Positions 50,422 to 59,914 of a DNA stretch of 64,000 bases are shown in pieces. The stretch is from Symbiodinium natans (Eukaryota; Sar; Dinophyceae; Suessiales; Symbiodiniaceae): assembly GCA_905221605.1 (NCBI GenBank), contig CAJNDS010001768.1, positions 188,001 through 252,000 on the forward strand, written 5' to 3'. The position numbers were made by a program, and so were the translations under genes. Below the pieces are notes generated by a model. It saw nothing but the letters and a program-made list of their open reading frames with translations, had not been told where the DNA came from and ran no database searches. Positions within the stretch are counted from its first letter, which is position 1; each line of letters starts with the position of its first letter.

Positions 50422-53206
50422 TCAGAAGGTTCGCCGCCGCTTCTTATTGCCTTCCTCCGCTGCGGCTGTCTCAGGGACCCCGAGGAGTTTCAACACGGAC
50501 CTGTGGGCTTCCACAAATTAAGGTTTACGGTTAGGGTTTTTGAGTTTGGGGGTTCAGTTTTTAGGGTCCCTTTCTGGAAGATCCCTTTCAGGGGACACTA
50601 CTTACTACTTGGGGTCTTGAGGAGGGTTGCCTTTTAAAAGGAACCCCGACCTGGGAAGCGTGCGCTTCTTGAGGCTGGCTTGGATTTTGGCATTGGAGGA
50701 CCCAAACTGTCTGCAAGCGCGCTGGAGAGGCCTGTTGAAGAGCTTACGTAACTTCAGCTAGCATACACGAACATTGAATTCACTGCAGCTGTATATTAAT
50801 GCAACTTCATTTATAAAGACCCTGTAAACAGCACCCCAAGTGGCTGTATTCCCTTGAGCGCTGCTGCTTCGGCGATCGCCACGAAGCTGTCAGCAGAGAT
50901 TGTCTCTTGCAGGGCGCTCGAAAGCATGTCGACGACTCCATTTACTTGCCAGCGGTGGGCTAGGTCCAGTGCAACCTCGGCTGCACTTAGGAGGTAGCTA
51001 TAAAATCCATTTTTGCCAGGCAGCCTGATGAAGAAACCCAATGAACCCAAAAAGGCTAAGAATCTAAAGTCACAGTAAAGCACCACAAAGCAACCAGCAT
51101 AGTCTTGTAATCCGGGTCGGTCCAGGTGGAGCCCGTGTAGAGCATGTCCAAAAACAGCGACACACCCGCTTGTGAAGAATCCGGGACTTGAATGCGCTTG
51201 CTCGACCCTTCCCTCCTGGGCTATTCTGGTCTGGTGGGCTTAGGGTTTAGGGTTTAGGGTTTAGGGCTTGGGGGCGATATAAATGTGCAGACGCTTCCCG
51301 AAATCTAAACCCTCAACCCTCCACCCCCAGAGGCGACCCAGCTTGAGATGTGCACCCTAAACCCTAAACCCTAAACCCTAAACCCTAAACCCTAAACCCT
51401 AAACCCTAAACCCTAAACCCTAAACCCTAAACCCTAAACCCTAAACCCTAAACCCTAAACCCTAAACCCTAAACCCTAACCCTAACCCTAACCCTAAACC
51501 CTAAACCCTAAACCCCCTAAACCCTACCCCCCCCCCCCCCCCCCCTCTCTAAGGCGGCCCAGCTTCATGGCGGACTCCAACATGGCCTTGAGCACAGGAG
51601 AAGCAGCCGCAAGGATCAGGTCATGGGCAGCTACTTCGCCGTCCGCGGACTCCAAAACTACCTTTTGGGGTTTGGGGTTCAGGGTTTAGGGCTACCTTAT
51701 GATGGTTTCTAAGTTGCTGAGTTCATAAGCCCCAAAAAAGTGTGCACTTTTAGTTTTGCAGAGATTCTACAGGGGCAGGGTTTAGGCTTGAGTGGGGGCC
51801 CTTTAACTCAAGGACGAAAAGGATCCCAGTCTTATTGTTACATTTTTTGAGGGTTGGCTGTGGATCCTAACCTCTGATAAGACAGGGGCATTGGGGCACG
51901 ATGCTGGGCATCCTAGTCGCGTTGCACGTGGCGGACATCTCCCTTACCGAATCCCACAGGTCAACTACACTCTTCTGCACCGCAACTTTCGGATGCTTGG
52001 CAGATGCTTCTGTCGCGATAAGTGCCACAACACGTTCCAAGTACTTGATGGCGGCTGTCCAGTCTGCACCACCCTTTCCAACCCGCATCTGCTCTATCCA
52101 GGCAAAAGCCAGCGAAATCACGCTGTGACCCTTGAAATTCACTGAAATGTTTGTGGATTCTTTCGACATGTGGTCGGACTCAGCCCAAAGTTCAGGCTCA
52201 AAATCCGTCGGCATCTGGCGTTTGGGATCTGCACCTGACTGTAGAAGCCATTTGATGATTTCGAGTCTCGCGGACGCCTCCTCGTCGGACAAAGCAACAC
52301 AATCGTAAACAACCGCGAGCGTCAGCGGCGGTAGGCCACCATAGCTGCAGCTTTCGCCTTCAAGTGTCTGGTTCCAGTCGAAGTCAGTTGAGGTGAACGC
52401 CTGCAAGCCTTACGGGCTGAATACCCTACCCCCCCAAAACAGGTTAACCTTTTTCATAGAGTAGGGTTCTATATGACCAAAAAGGTTACCGGTCACCTGC
52501 CCAGTCCCTAAGAAACGAGGGCACCCTGTCAACAAGGCCAACCACTACTTCTGAGGGCGGCGCGGAAAAAGACTACCACTTCGTATGAGGGTGTCACAAA
52601 ACTTAAAGACATGGACCAAGACGACAGTGTCTCTAAGAAGCCTTCGAGATTGTGCAGCTTGATATAGCCAGCCACCACAGCCGCATCACATCCTTCTTCC
52701 ATCAGTCCGACTACCTAGCCTGTTGCTGTCGAGCACTGCATACCCAACCCTAACCCCTAAACCCTTAAACCCTAAGCCCTAGACCCTGAACCTGAAACAG
52801 CAAGCCCTAACCCCTAAACCCTAAACCCGAAACCCGAAACCGCGGGATGTGAGCTTCGGCTTGTGCCAAAGGCATGTCAGGTCCCGTGTGACGCGGAGCC
52901 TCAAGCCTCTTGGATGTCTTTGGACAGCTCTTGTTCCCTAAGGGTCCATGCACCTCATTACTATCTGGGTTTTTTTTTTGCCACCCGCTTAGCTGACCTC
53001 TCGGACACTCTGCATCTGGGGGTTTAGGGTTTAGGGTTTAGGGTTTAGGGTTTAGGGTTTTGGGTTTTGGGTTTCGGGTTTAGAGCTACTTCAGCCCCAA
53101 AGTTCCTACAGAAAGTACTCTTTGAGGCCGAAGTATCGACTACTTCGGTACATGGACCCTTCGCGGTTGTCTTCTACTGGGGCAGCAGGGAGCCTCTCCC
53201 CCCAAA
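50422..53206 (-). CDS. Gene A: ankyrin-like plus BTB/POZ domain protein
   Basis: Minus-strand gene, 3' end complete (TGA 50422-50424). Exons seen: 53206-53161 and 52936-52845 (N-terminal, tentative), 52714-52642, 52408 to about 51948, 51661-51564, 51212-51095, 50975 to about 50838, about 50727-50651, 50500-50422. Product order: ankyrin-like region (IIKWLLQSGADP, GHSVISLAFAWI), BTB/POZ (ADGEVAAHDLILAAASPVLK, GVSLFLDMLYTGS, VALDLAHRWQVNGVVDML), then a basic tail NKKRRRTF. BTB domains dimerise and can serve as cullin-3 adaptors; that role is inference. Verified introns: GC-AG 52641-52409, GC-AG 51563-51213 (bulk is a perfect TTTAGGG array on the coding strand), GT-AG 51094-50976, GT-AG 50650-50501. 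Two junctions (about 51948/51661 and about 50838/50727) stay unresolved. The start codon was not found. It is paralogous to gene B upstream. Confidence 0.85.
51213..51563 (-). repeat. Gene A intron made mostly of a telomere array
   Basis: Coding-strand borders are ATGAA|GCTGGG and CCAGGAG|GGAAGGG, giving an in-frame join (ATG AAG GAA GGG). Between lie poly-G (51531-51545) and about 165 bp of near-perfect TTTAGGG (51357-51525 on the plus strand as CCCTAAA, with three CCCTAA units). The matching intron of gene B is 182 bp with GA-AG borders one base away. Confidence 0.85.
51709..51775. mobile_element. F5 element fragment, copy 2
   Basis: AGTTGCTGAGTTCATAAGCC and AAAAAAGTGTGCACTTTTAG; the right half is lost. 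It lies in a gene A intron. Confidence 0.55.
52937..53160. mobile_element. F3 element with telomere-like insertion, between two gene A exons
   Basis: Outer ends CCCTAAGGGTCCATGCACCT and ACTTCGGTACATGGACCCT. About 53018-53090 is TTTAGGG/TTTTGGG inside the element. Removing it joins minus-strand exons as ...VEDNREG-NKSCPKTSKRL, in frame, with GGG shared by both borders. The borders can be read as GG-AG or GT-GG, so this intron is non-canonical either way. Confidence 0.7.
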
Positions 53207-53314
53207 ACCCTAGACCCTAAACCAGGGAGTCTCTGGTTTAGGGTTTAGGGTTTAGGGTTTAGGGTTTAGGGTTTAGGGTTTAGGGTTTAGGGTTTAGGGT
53301 TTAGGGTTTAGGGC

Positions 53315-53640
53315 TCAATGGATGCCCCCTCGTACTCCGAAGGTTGTACTCCTGCAGGGTTCCTGGAATCTACCTTGCATATCTGGCCCCTTGCACTTAC
53401 TGGTGGAAGGAGGGAACGAGGCAGCCTGTATCATCCCTGAAGGGGGTCTACAGGGGGACATTGGGTGCCCGATTCCCCCTATGATCTTGAAATCTTGGTT
53501 GCTGAGCTCAGAAGCCCCCCCCCCCCCCCCCCGGCCCAAAAGCTCTTTTGGGGACTATCGTATCCCAAAAAGCGTCAAGTGTACTCATTCAGCTACACTA
53601 AGGCACCAAGGTTCCCGTGGCAGGGTCTCTTCAGAGAAGG
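53315..53640 (-). CDS. Two minus-strand exon pieces split by an F5 element
   Basis: 53640-53605 reads FSEETLPREP. 53497-53315 reads DFKIIGGIGHPMSPCRPPSG, then MIQAASFPPSTSKCKGPDMQ with a possible GTAGATTCC donor, otherwise continuing to a stop at 53315. The F5 element at 53494-53612, with AACC(T/A)TGG-like repeats at its edges, lies between. They may be 5' exons of gene A or a separate gene. Confidence 0.4.
53494..53612. mobile_element. F5 element with poly-C, copy 3
   Basis: GGTTGCTGAGCTCAGAAGCC on the left and TTCAGCTACACTAAGG on the right; a C run (53515-53532) replaces part of the left arm. Confidence 0.65.
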
Positions 53641-55005
53641 CTAAACCCTAAACCCTAACCCCTAACTTCAGGGTTGCAAGGTTTAGGGCTGCAGGGTTTA
53701 GGTTTTAGGGTTTTAGGGTAGAGGGTCTCAGAGTTGCTGGGTTTCGGGTCTTAGGATTCTTAGGGTTTAGGGATTTGTTAATTTAGGGTTTCCGGGCATA
53801 GGGTTTTAGGGTTTAGGGTTTAGGGTTTTAGGATTTAGGGTTTTAGGATTAGGGCTGTAGGGCTTAGAGTTTCGGACTTTCAGGCCTCAAGCTATACTCT
53901 CAGTAAACCTTCAACCATCAAAGGGGCGAACCGATGCATGCTCGTACCGTCGAAGGGCTACGAGGTTTGGGAATTGCACAGAGCACAAACCCTAAGCTCA
54001 CAAACACCAAACCCTCCCCTACCCAAACCCCCTAACCCAAGCCGCAAACCCTGAACCCCAAACCCCAAACCCTAAACCCTAAACGTTTCAAGACGCCGGA
54101 GCGACAATTTACAGGGGTGCAGGGGCAAGCCTACGAGGCAGGGTTCTTGGCCCTGTTGACTTAGGACTTAGGGTTTAGGGTTTCGGGCTAAGGGTTTAGG
54201 GAATTTAGCGGTTAGGCCAGGGTTTAGGGTTCAGGGTTTAGGGTTGCTAGACCCAAGAGTAACATAGGAAGAAAAAGGGCGCCCTTCTTGGTTTAAAGGT
54301 ACTTAAAGCAGAACCTAAAACCTAAAACAGGGATATGGGCCAACTCCTCGTCCGGGACTAGGATTCGCAAGGTGGGTTCTGGAAATTAGAGAAGGCTTTC
54401 TAGGGGATGCTAAGTAGACTTACTAAGTCAAAAGAGCTTCTAGGTTTGATTTGGGGTTAGGGTTTAGAGTGCAGGGTCTAGGGTTTAGAATTTAGGGACC
54501 GCGAGCTCTTCCCTGGAACCTCCCAGAACCCGAAGCCCAAAACCCAACCGCCGTGAACCCCATATCCCTGAAAAGTTGTCAGGGTTTACGGTTTAAGGTT
54601 TGGGGTTGGGGTTTAGGGTTTAGGGTTTAGGGTTGGGTTTAGGGTTTAGGGTTTAGGGTTTAGGGTTTAGGGTTTAGGGTTTAGGGTTTAGGGTTTAGGG
54701 TTTAGGGGTTAGGGTTTCGGGGTTAGGGTTTAGGGTTTAGGGTTTAGGGTTTAGGGTTTAGGGTTTAGGGTTTAGGGTTTAGGGTTTAGGGTTTAGGGTT
54801 TAGGGTTTAGGGTCTAGGGTTTAGGGTTTAGGGTTTCGGGCTTTTTTGGAGTGGATCCTAGCGACTTCCAACTTTTCGCATCCCGAGTCAGTGCCACATC
54901 ATGTTTGGTGCTTCGACTCAGCATGCTATGGTATAGACCAGTAGCATTGAGTGAGTGCACGCCTGCAGTCTCCATATGGCTCTAACTTGCAGCAGAAAGA
55001 AGCCG
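53641..55005. repeat. Intergenic repeat field between genes A and B
   Basis: Degenerate TTTAGGG (53660-53880), CCCTAAA (53985-54085), an F6 element (54247-54361) and a long TTTAGGG run (54605-54835, broken only by a few TTAGGGG/TTTCGGG units). Small islands at 53930-53970 (minus CAIPKPRSPSTVRACIGS) and 54845-54930 (minus SMLSRSTKHDVALTRDAKSW; plus also open) could be exons. Confidence 0.65.
54247..54361. mobile_element. F6 hairpin element, copy 4
   Basis: CTAGACCCAAGAGTAACATA on the left and CTCCTCGTCCGGGACTAG on the right, core AAAAAGGGCGCCCTTCTTGG. Confidence 0.75.
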
Positions 55006-58000
55006 CTATCCAAAGCGCCGCTTCTTGTACCTTGGTAGCCCAATAACCATGACAATAAGGGTACCCTTTCTGGGGTTGGTTACTTGATAAGGGGACCTTG
55101 AAGCAAAGCAAGAACAACAGAACAAGGGTTTAGGGTTTAGGGTTTAGGGTTTAGGGTCTAGGGTTTAGGGTTTAGGGTTTAGGGTTTAGGGTTTAGGGTT
55201 TAGGGTTTAGGGTCACTGGGCTACCAGGGTACGTGTTGCTCTGCTCAGTCGTCACAGCCTCCGGCTTCCCCAGCAGCTTCCTGACGGCCGCAGGAACCGC
55301 CTGAGTCCTGAGCATGGCCTGGACAGTGGCACCTAGGCCCGAGAGGTTTAGGGTTTAGGGTTGAGGGTTTAGGGCTTAGGGAAACCTAAGAATAGACAGG
55401 GAGCCTTGTCGGTTTAAAGGTGTTTAAAACCCGAAAAGAACGGAAACAGGGCCCCTACTCCGGGTCCCAGATACTTGTGGATGCGAAGGCGACACAGGCA
55501 CGCTGAAGTGGCTCTAAGCCCTTGAGCACTGCCGCTTCGGCAATGGCCACGAAACTTTTGTCGTTGATCATGTCGAGCAAGGCACCGGACCTTGGGGACA
55601 CAAAGAAACGGACTAGGGCTTGTAGTATAGGATATGAAAACTTAGGGTTTATGGTTCGCATACCTTGACTTGGGTTGTACTCGCATAGGGCTATGTTCAC
55701 TTGGGCATTTCCATAAATGATGTATGACCCTTAGAAAGGTACTCTAATCTGGGAAACCCCGTTTGGTCCAAGGGACAGCATGTCCACAACTCCATTCACT
55801 TGCCAGCGGTGGGCCAGGTCCAAAGCAACCAGCATAGTACTGAAGTCCTGGGATGCTGCCTTAAGGAACTCAACCTAAGTTGCGCTCACTCTCTCTCTCT
55901 CTCTATTTCTTTTGTTTCTTTTTTTCTACTTTGTACACATGGGAACATACATACCTAGACATATATGTATATATATATATGTACACACATGGTCGGGAAG
56001 CTCAAAGGGGTTCCTTCACAGCAACCTGGAGTCTGGATCCGTGTAGGTGTTGCCCGTGTACAGCATGTCCATCAGAAGTGTCACACCTCTACTCCCCTTA
56101 GAGCCCTTAATGAAAATATTATGTTTATATAATATCTTCTTGGGTTTTATATATACTCCCCTTAGAACCTTAATGAAAAATAATATGTTGAACATCCTCT
56201 TGGGTTTTGTATAAACGAAAATAAAAAATCTCCCCTTTTTAGCCGAAATGAAAAAATAATGTTTAACATCCTCTTGGGTTTTATATAAACAAAAATAAGA
56301 AAAATGATTCCAAAAGGGGGGGATAGAGACACCCGAGCTTGACGCATCCCTGATCTGAAGACGCTTGCTTGAGCCTTCCTGGCGTGCAGTTGAAGGGTCC
56401 CTAGACACGGCAACATGTCGATGGGGTAGGGCTGTAGAAGGTCATATACAGCACAAATCTAGGGTTTAGGGTCTAGGGTTTAGGGTTCAGGGTTTAGGGT
56501 TTAGGGTTCAGGGTTCAGGGTTTAAGTTTCTGAAGAGGTGTGCGAAGCAACCCCAGACTCCTGCATAGAGGACTCGAGCATGGCTTTTAGCACAGGGGAA
56601 GCCGCCTTGAGGACGTGGTCGTGTGCTGAAACCTCGCCATCCGCTGCTTCGACGATGACGATGACCTTGGGGACGACATGAGCCCTAAAAGGGCTTCTGG
56701 TTCATCTACCTAGGAATGATAATAGTCAGGGTAGATGGCCCCAAAACCCTAAACCCTAGCCCTAAACCCTAAACCCCCCAAGTATATGATCCCCAATTTT
56801 AGGGTTCTCGTTTGGTCCCCAAGGGACCGTGGGCGTTGAGGTCATCTCGCGAACGGACTCCCAGAGACTGACGACGCTGTGATGCACGGGGACTTTCCTG
56901 GGTTGGTCTTTAAACCCTCTGAAAAAACTAGTTCTGAATAGGTTCCCTTATAAGGAAAGAAGGGAAATCTCTGAAAAACTATTTCTGAATAGGTTGCCTT
57001 ATAAGGAAAGAAGGGAAATTGTTTTCAAACAATTTCCAAAAGCACAACCCAGTTTCTCATCTTTTGAGCTCGCGGTGCGCGAGATGAGAGCCACGACGCC
57101 TTCCAAGTATTTTATGTTGTGGCTCCAGTTGGCGCCACCTTTTTGTTCTCGGAGTGCGCGCAGCCAGGCAAAAGCCAACGAGATGGTAGAGTGTCCGTTG
57201 TAGTCAACCTTCACTAGTGTTGCCTCCTTGTTGGCGCACTTCCACAGGTTTCGCGTGTAGACTGAATTCGTCAGCTTCTGCCGTGGATCTGCACCTGATT
57301 GCAACATCCACTCAACTATCTGCAGCCGCTTCGCATGCACGGAGGTATCCTCAAACTGCTCAAAGCTTGCGATCATCAAGGGGAGCAGGTTGTCATCGCC
57401 CATCGGCTGGGTCCAGTTGAAATTGCACGGCGTGAACTTCCGCAGGCCTTCCAGATCTGCAAGTTGGATGAACCTGGCACCATTGTCAGGGTACGACTTA
57501 AAAAAGGGTCATTTGTTTATTCCTTTTTGGGTTTGAGTATTGATAGAAACTAGACCAAGGAGTATCCTAGGAATAAAAAGGGTACCGCTTTTGGTTTTAA
57601 GGGGATTATATATAAGGGCACCTAAACCCCCTAAAACAAACGGAGTACGGGCCTACTCTGCGTCCCAGAAAATGATGTGCAACAACCCTAAACCCGAAAG
57701 CCTCAACCCCAAACCTTAAACCCTAAACCCCGAACCCTAAAACTGATGTGCAACAACCCTAAACCCTAAAGCCCTAAACCCTAAACCTTAAACCCTAAAC
57801 CCCGAACCCAACAAAAGATCTGCAACAACCCTAAGCCCCAAAGCCTAAACCCTACACCCTAAATCCTTAAACAATAAACCCTAGACACTAAAGACCCTTA
57901 AACCCTAAAGACCCTGATAAACCCCAAAAATTGATTTGCAACAAAGCCTAAACCCTACACCCTAAACCTTAAACCCTAAACCCCGACCCCAAAAAAAATG

Positions 58001-58388
58001 ATTTGCAACCATGACCCAGGCACTAATTAAAGACCCTTAAACCCTAAAGACCCTAATAAAACCCAAAAAAAAGATTTGCAACCATGACCCAGGTACCCAT
58101 ACACAACCTCTCCATCGCTACCTGCCGCCATCGAGTCAGACAGCCCAACCAGTGTCGGGCTGAATGGGGGCGCCAGCGTTCCACTGCTAAGCCCATGCAC
58201 GCCGTTTAGGGTTTAGGGTTTAGGGTTTGGGGTTTAGGGTTTAGGGTTTCGGGTTTAGGGTTTCGGGTGCTACCACAAACACCACAAACCCTAAACCCTG
58301 GAACCAAAAACACCTCAAGCCGCACGCCAGCCGCTCCGAGTTCTCAGCAACTTTGTCACGAAGACCATAGGAACCCAGAAACTCCATA
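55006..58388 (-). CDS. Gene B: ankyrin-like plus BTB/POZ domain protein
   Basis: Minus strand, stop TAG 55006-55008. Exons: about 58388-58312 (MEFLGSYGLRDKVAENSERL, tentative), about 58205-58097, 57473-57057, 56897-56828, 56665-56561, 56378-56333, 56086-56034, 55847-55777, 55590-55475, 55332-55233, 55030-55006. From 57473 onward every junction keeps frame and exon lengths (417, 70, 105, 46, 53, 71, 116, 100, 25) agree with the phases. Product: ankyrin-like part (IVEWMLQSGADP, GHSTISLAFAWL), BTB/POZ (ADGEVSAHDHVLKAASPVLK, GVTLLMDMLYTGN, VALDLAHRWQVNGVVDML), tail NTYKKRRFG. Introns are GT-AG (6) and GA-AG (4: 57056-56898, 56560-56379, 56033-55848 and, less certainly, others upstream). The start codon was not found. 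Paralog of gene A; likely a scaffold or E3 adaptor (inference). Confidence 0.88.
55031..55232 (-). mobile_element. F4 element forming the last intron of gene B, with telomere insertion
   Basis: The coding-strand intron starts GTACCCTGGTAGCCCAGTGA and ends GGGCTACCAAG, the F4 TIRs. Exons join as AAC AC|G TAC AAG, giving SNTYKKRRFG-stop. Gene A has no intron here (EGNKKRRRTF-stop). GTAC is repeated at both borders. 55124-55213 (plus strand) is near-perfect TTTAGGG inside the element. Confidence 0.92.
55333..55474 (-). mobile_element. F6 element forming a gene B intron, with telomere insertion
   Basis: The coding strand begins GTATCTGGGACCCGGAGTAG and ends CGGGCCTAG. F6 sequence runs to CTATTCTTAGGTTTCC, then CCCTAAG/CCCTAAA units intervene, then the last F6-like bases. 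GT-AG, 142 bp, AG(G/T) repeated at the borders. Gene A is uninterrupted at the matching site (SSNAKIQ). Confidence 0.85.
55591..55776 (-). other. Gene B intron, 186 bp, GT-AG
   Basis: Borders ATGCT|GTCCCTTG and CCCCAAG|GTCCGG; GTCC is repeated. Gene A reads straight through (DMLSSALQE). Confidence 0.85.
55848..56033 (-). other. Gene B intron, 186 bp, GA-AG, with microsatellites
   Basis: Borders GATCCA|GACTCC and ATCCCAG|GACTTC; GAC is repeated. Contains (CT)n 55889-55905 and (TA)n 55964-55980. Absent from gene A (TDPDYKTM continuous). Confidence 0.8.
56087..56332 (-). repeat. Gene B intron, 246 bp, GT-AG, built of an internal AT-rich repeat
   Basis: Borders TCGG|GTGTCTC and AGTAGAG|GTGTGAC; GTGT is repeated. 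A unit with ATC(C/T)TCTTGGGTTTT(A/G)TAT and ACTCCCCTTAGA occurs about three times. Absent from gene A. Confidence 0.85.
56379..56560 (-). repeat. Gene B intron, 182 bp, GA-AG, with telomere-like units
   Basis: Borders ATGCAG|GAGTCTGG and CGCCAG|GAAGGC; CAGGA repeated. Plus-strand 56459-56525 is TTTAGGG/TTCAGGG. Confidence 0.85.
56666..56827 (-). other. Gene B intron, 162 bp, GT-AG
   Basis: Borders CCCACG|GTCCCTTG and CCCCAAG|GTCATC; GTC is repeated. Contains CCCTAAA units at 56742-56778. Confidence 0.8.
56898..57056 (-). repeat. Gene B intron, 159 bp, GA-AG, with a 51-bp tandem duplication
   Basis: Borders GATGA|GAAACTGG and AACCCAG|GAAAGTC; GAAA is repeated. 56919-57020 is two copies of a unit containing TTCTGAATAGGTT and CCTTATAAGGAAAGAAGGGA. 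Absent from gene A. Confidence 0.88.
57474..58096 (-). repeat. Gene B intron, 623 bp: F6 element plus a telomere-like minisatellite
   Basis: Borders TATGG|GTACCTGG and GTGCCAG|GTTCATC give VYGFIQLADL. Contains F6 at 57550-57668 and, at 57670-58090, six copies of a 70-110 bp unit: GAT(G/T/C)TGCAAC(A/C)A followed by CCCTAAA-type DNA. Absent from gene A (GYIKLHNLEG continuous). Confidence 0.8.
57550..57668. mobile_element. F6 hairpin element, copy 6
   Basis: CTAGACCAAGGAGTATCCTA on the left and GGGCCTACTCTGCGTCCCAG on the right; core AAAAAGGGTACCGCTTTTGG. Confidence 0.85.
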
Positions 58389-58589
58389 ATCGGGTTTAGG
58401 GTTTAGGGTTTCATTAACTAGGCTAAAGCGGCTTGGGGCTTGAGTTTTTTTAGGGTTTAAGGGTTCTAGGGCTTTGGGCTTTCAGGGTTTTAGGGTGTAG
58501 GGTTAAGGGCTTTCAGGGTTTTGCGATATTTAGGGTTTTAAAGTTTAGGGTTTCGGGCATAGGGCTGATTAGGGTCGCGGGTTGTACCG

Positions 58590-59578
58590 GGGATCCCCGC
58601 AGAACACGGCTGAAAGAAGCCTGGACCATGATGGCCCAGAGATTTGTAAGCCGAATACCCTCTCACCCCAAACCCTATAAACCCCAAAATCCCGGGAAAA
58701 ATATCACACACACACAAAAAAACGAAATGAATAAATAGAAGCAATAAAAAACAATATATATATATATATGTGTATATATATATATATGTATGTGGAAAAC
58801 CCTATATACCCTACAGAACCCTCTAAACCCTACAGAACCCTAACGCCCAAACCCTAAACCCTAGAGACCCGAAAACGCTCAACCCCAAGGCCTGAACCCG
58901 GGCCAGGGTGTAGGGTTTAGGGTTCAGGGTTTAGGGTTTAGGGTTTAGGGTTTAGGGGCCTGAACCCGGGCCACTTTGACTGGGGAGTCGGCGAGCGCCA
59001 CGGACCAGCAGGGCTTAAGCTGGCCTAGCTGACCTTGGCAAATCAGCCAGCTGCCCCTAAACCCTAAACCCTAAACCCTAAACCCTAAACCCTACACCCC
59101 TAACACCTACACCCTTAAACCCCAAACCCCAAACCCTAAACCTGCACTCCTAAACCCTAAGCCCTTCTCCCTAAGCCCCTAAACCCTAAACCCTGAACCC
59201 TAAACGAAAAGGAATCAACCCAACGGATTCACAGACCCCACAGTAGATACTTACCCAATACTAATATTTGCTTAAGAACCTCGAAAGAATTGAAATTATA
59301 ATCATCATCCCTATATTACACTTAATAAGGAAGATTTGTTGTGTTTTTCGGGGTTCTTAAGCAATTAGTAGAATAAGGCGGCTATGTAGCAACTGCCTTA
59401 TGGGCCCCGGGGGGCCTGATAAAGTTGTACCTGAGGTCCTTTAGCACTAAACCCCAAAATGCTCCCTAAACCCTATATAAACCCTAAACCCCGATCCCTA
59501 ATCCCCAAAGGCGAAGGAGCCAGCTTCAGAGGACACAACGATTGCCAAGGCCCCACTCTGCCACTTTTTGGGCAGGTG
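58590..59578 (-). CDS. Three minus-strand exon-like islands
   Basis: 59578-59508 reads LPKKWQSGALAIVVSSEAGS. 59053-58975 reads SWLICQGQLGQLKPCWSVAL then ADSPVKVAR. 58680-58590 reads GYSAYKSLGHHGPGFFQPCS then AGIPG. All lie between telomere-like arrays (59050-59200, 58905-58955) and an F7 element. They may be upstream exons of gene B or a separate gene. (TA)n at 58755-58795. Confidence 0.4.
59261..59371. mobile_element. F7 hairpin element, copy 3
   Basis: CTAATATTTGCTTAAGAACC and GGTTCTTAAGCAATTAGTAG are inverted ends; AT-rich core. Confidence 0.85.
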
Positions 59579-59784
59579 GGTTTAGGGTTTAGGGTTAGAG
59601 TTTGGGTTGAGGGACCCTGAACCTCGAAACTAGCTTTTTTTTTTGGGGGGGGATAGAAAAAACATAACGTGTGGGCAACGGGTATCGCGACGAAGGTCCC
59701 GCACATGAACCCTAAAAGGGTTTTTGGTTCGCACACTCGGATGGCAATACTGGTATTGGGTTATATAACCCCGGTTTTAAGGTT

Positions 59785-59906
59785 TTGGTACCCAGTAACC
59801 GTATTATGATAACCGCATTATGATAAAGACCCTGTTTTGGTTGGTTAGTTTCTAAGGGAAGCTTAAACCAAGAAAAAGGGACAAGGGTTACCACTGGGCT
59901 ACCAAG
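59785..59906. mobile_element. F4 hairpin element, copy 3
   Basis: TTGGTACCCAGTAACCGTAT and GTTACCACTGGGCTACCAAG. AACCG(C/T)ATTATGATAA is tandemly repeated in the left arm. An exon-like island follows on its right. Confidence 0.8.
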
Positions 59907-59914
59907 GGGTTCAT

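Noticed and set aside
56016-56416. 84- to 130-codon proteins on the minus strand
   Set aside because: They read through gene B introns; the true exons within them are only 56378-56333 and 56086-56034.
59473-59894. Minus-strand frames of 60-87 codons here
   Set aside because: They cross an F4 element and telomere-like DNA; only the island 59508-59578 looks like protein.
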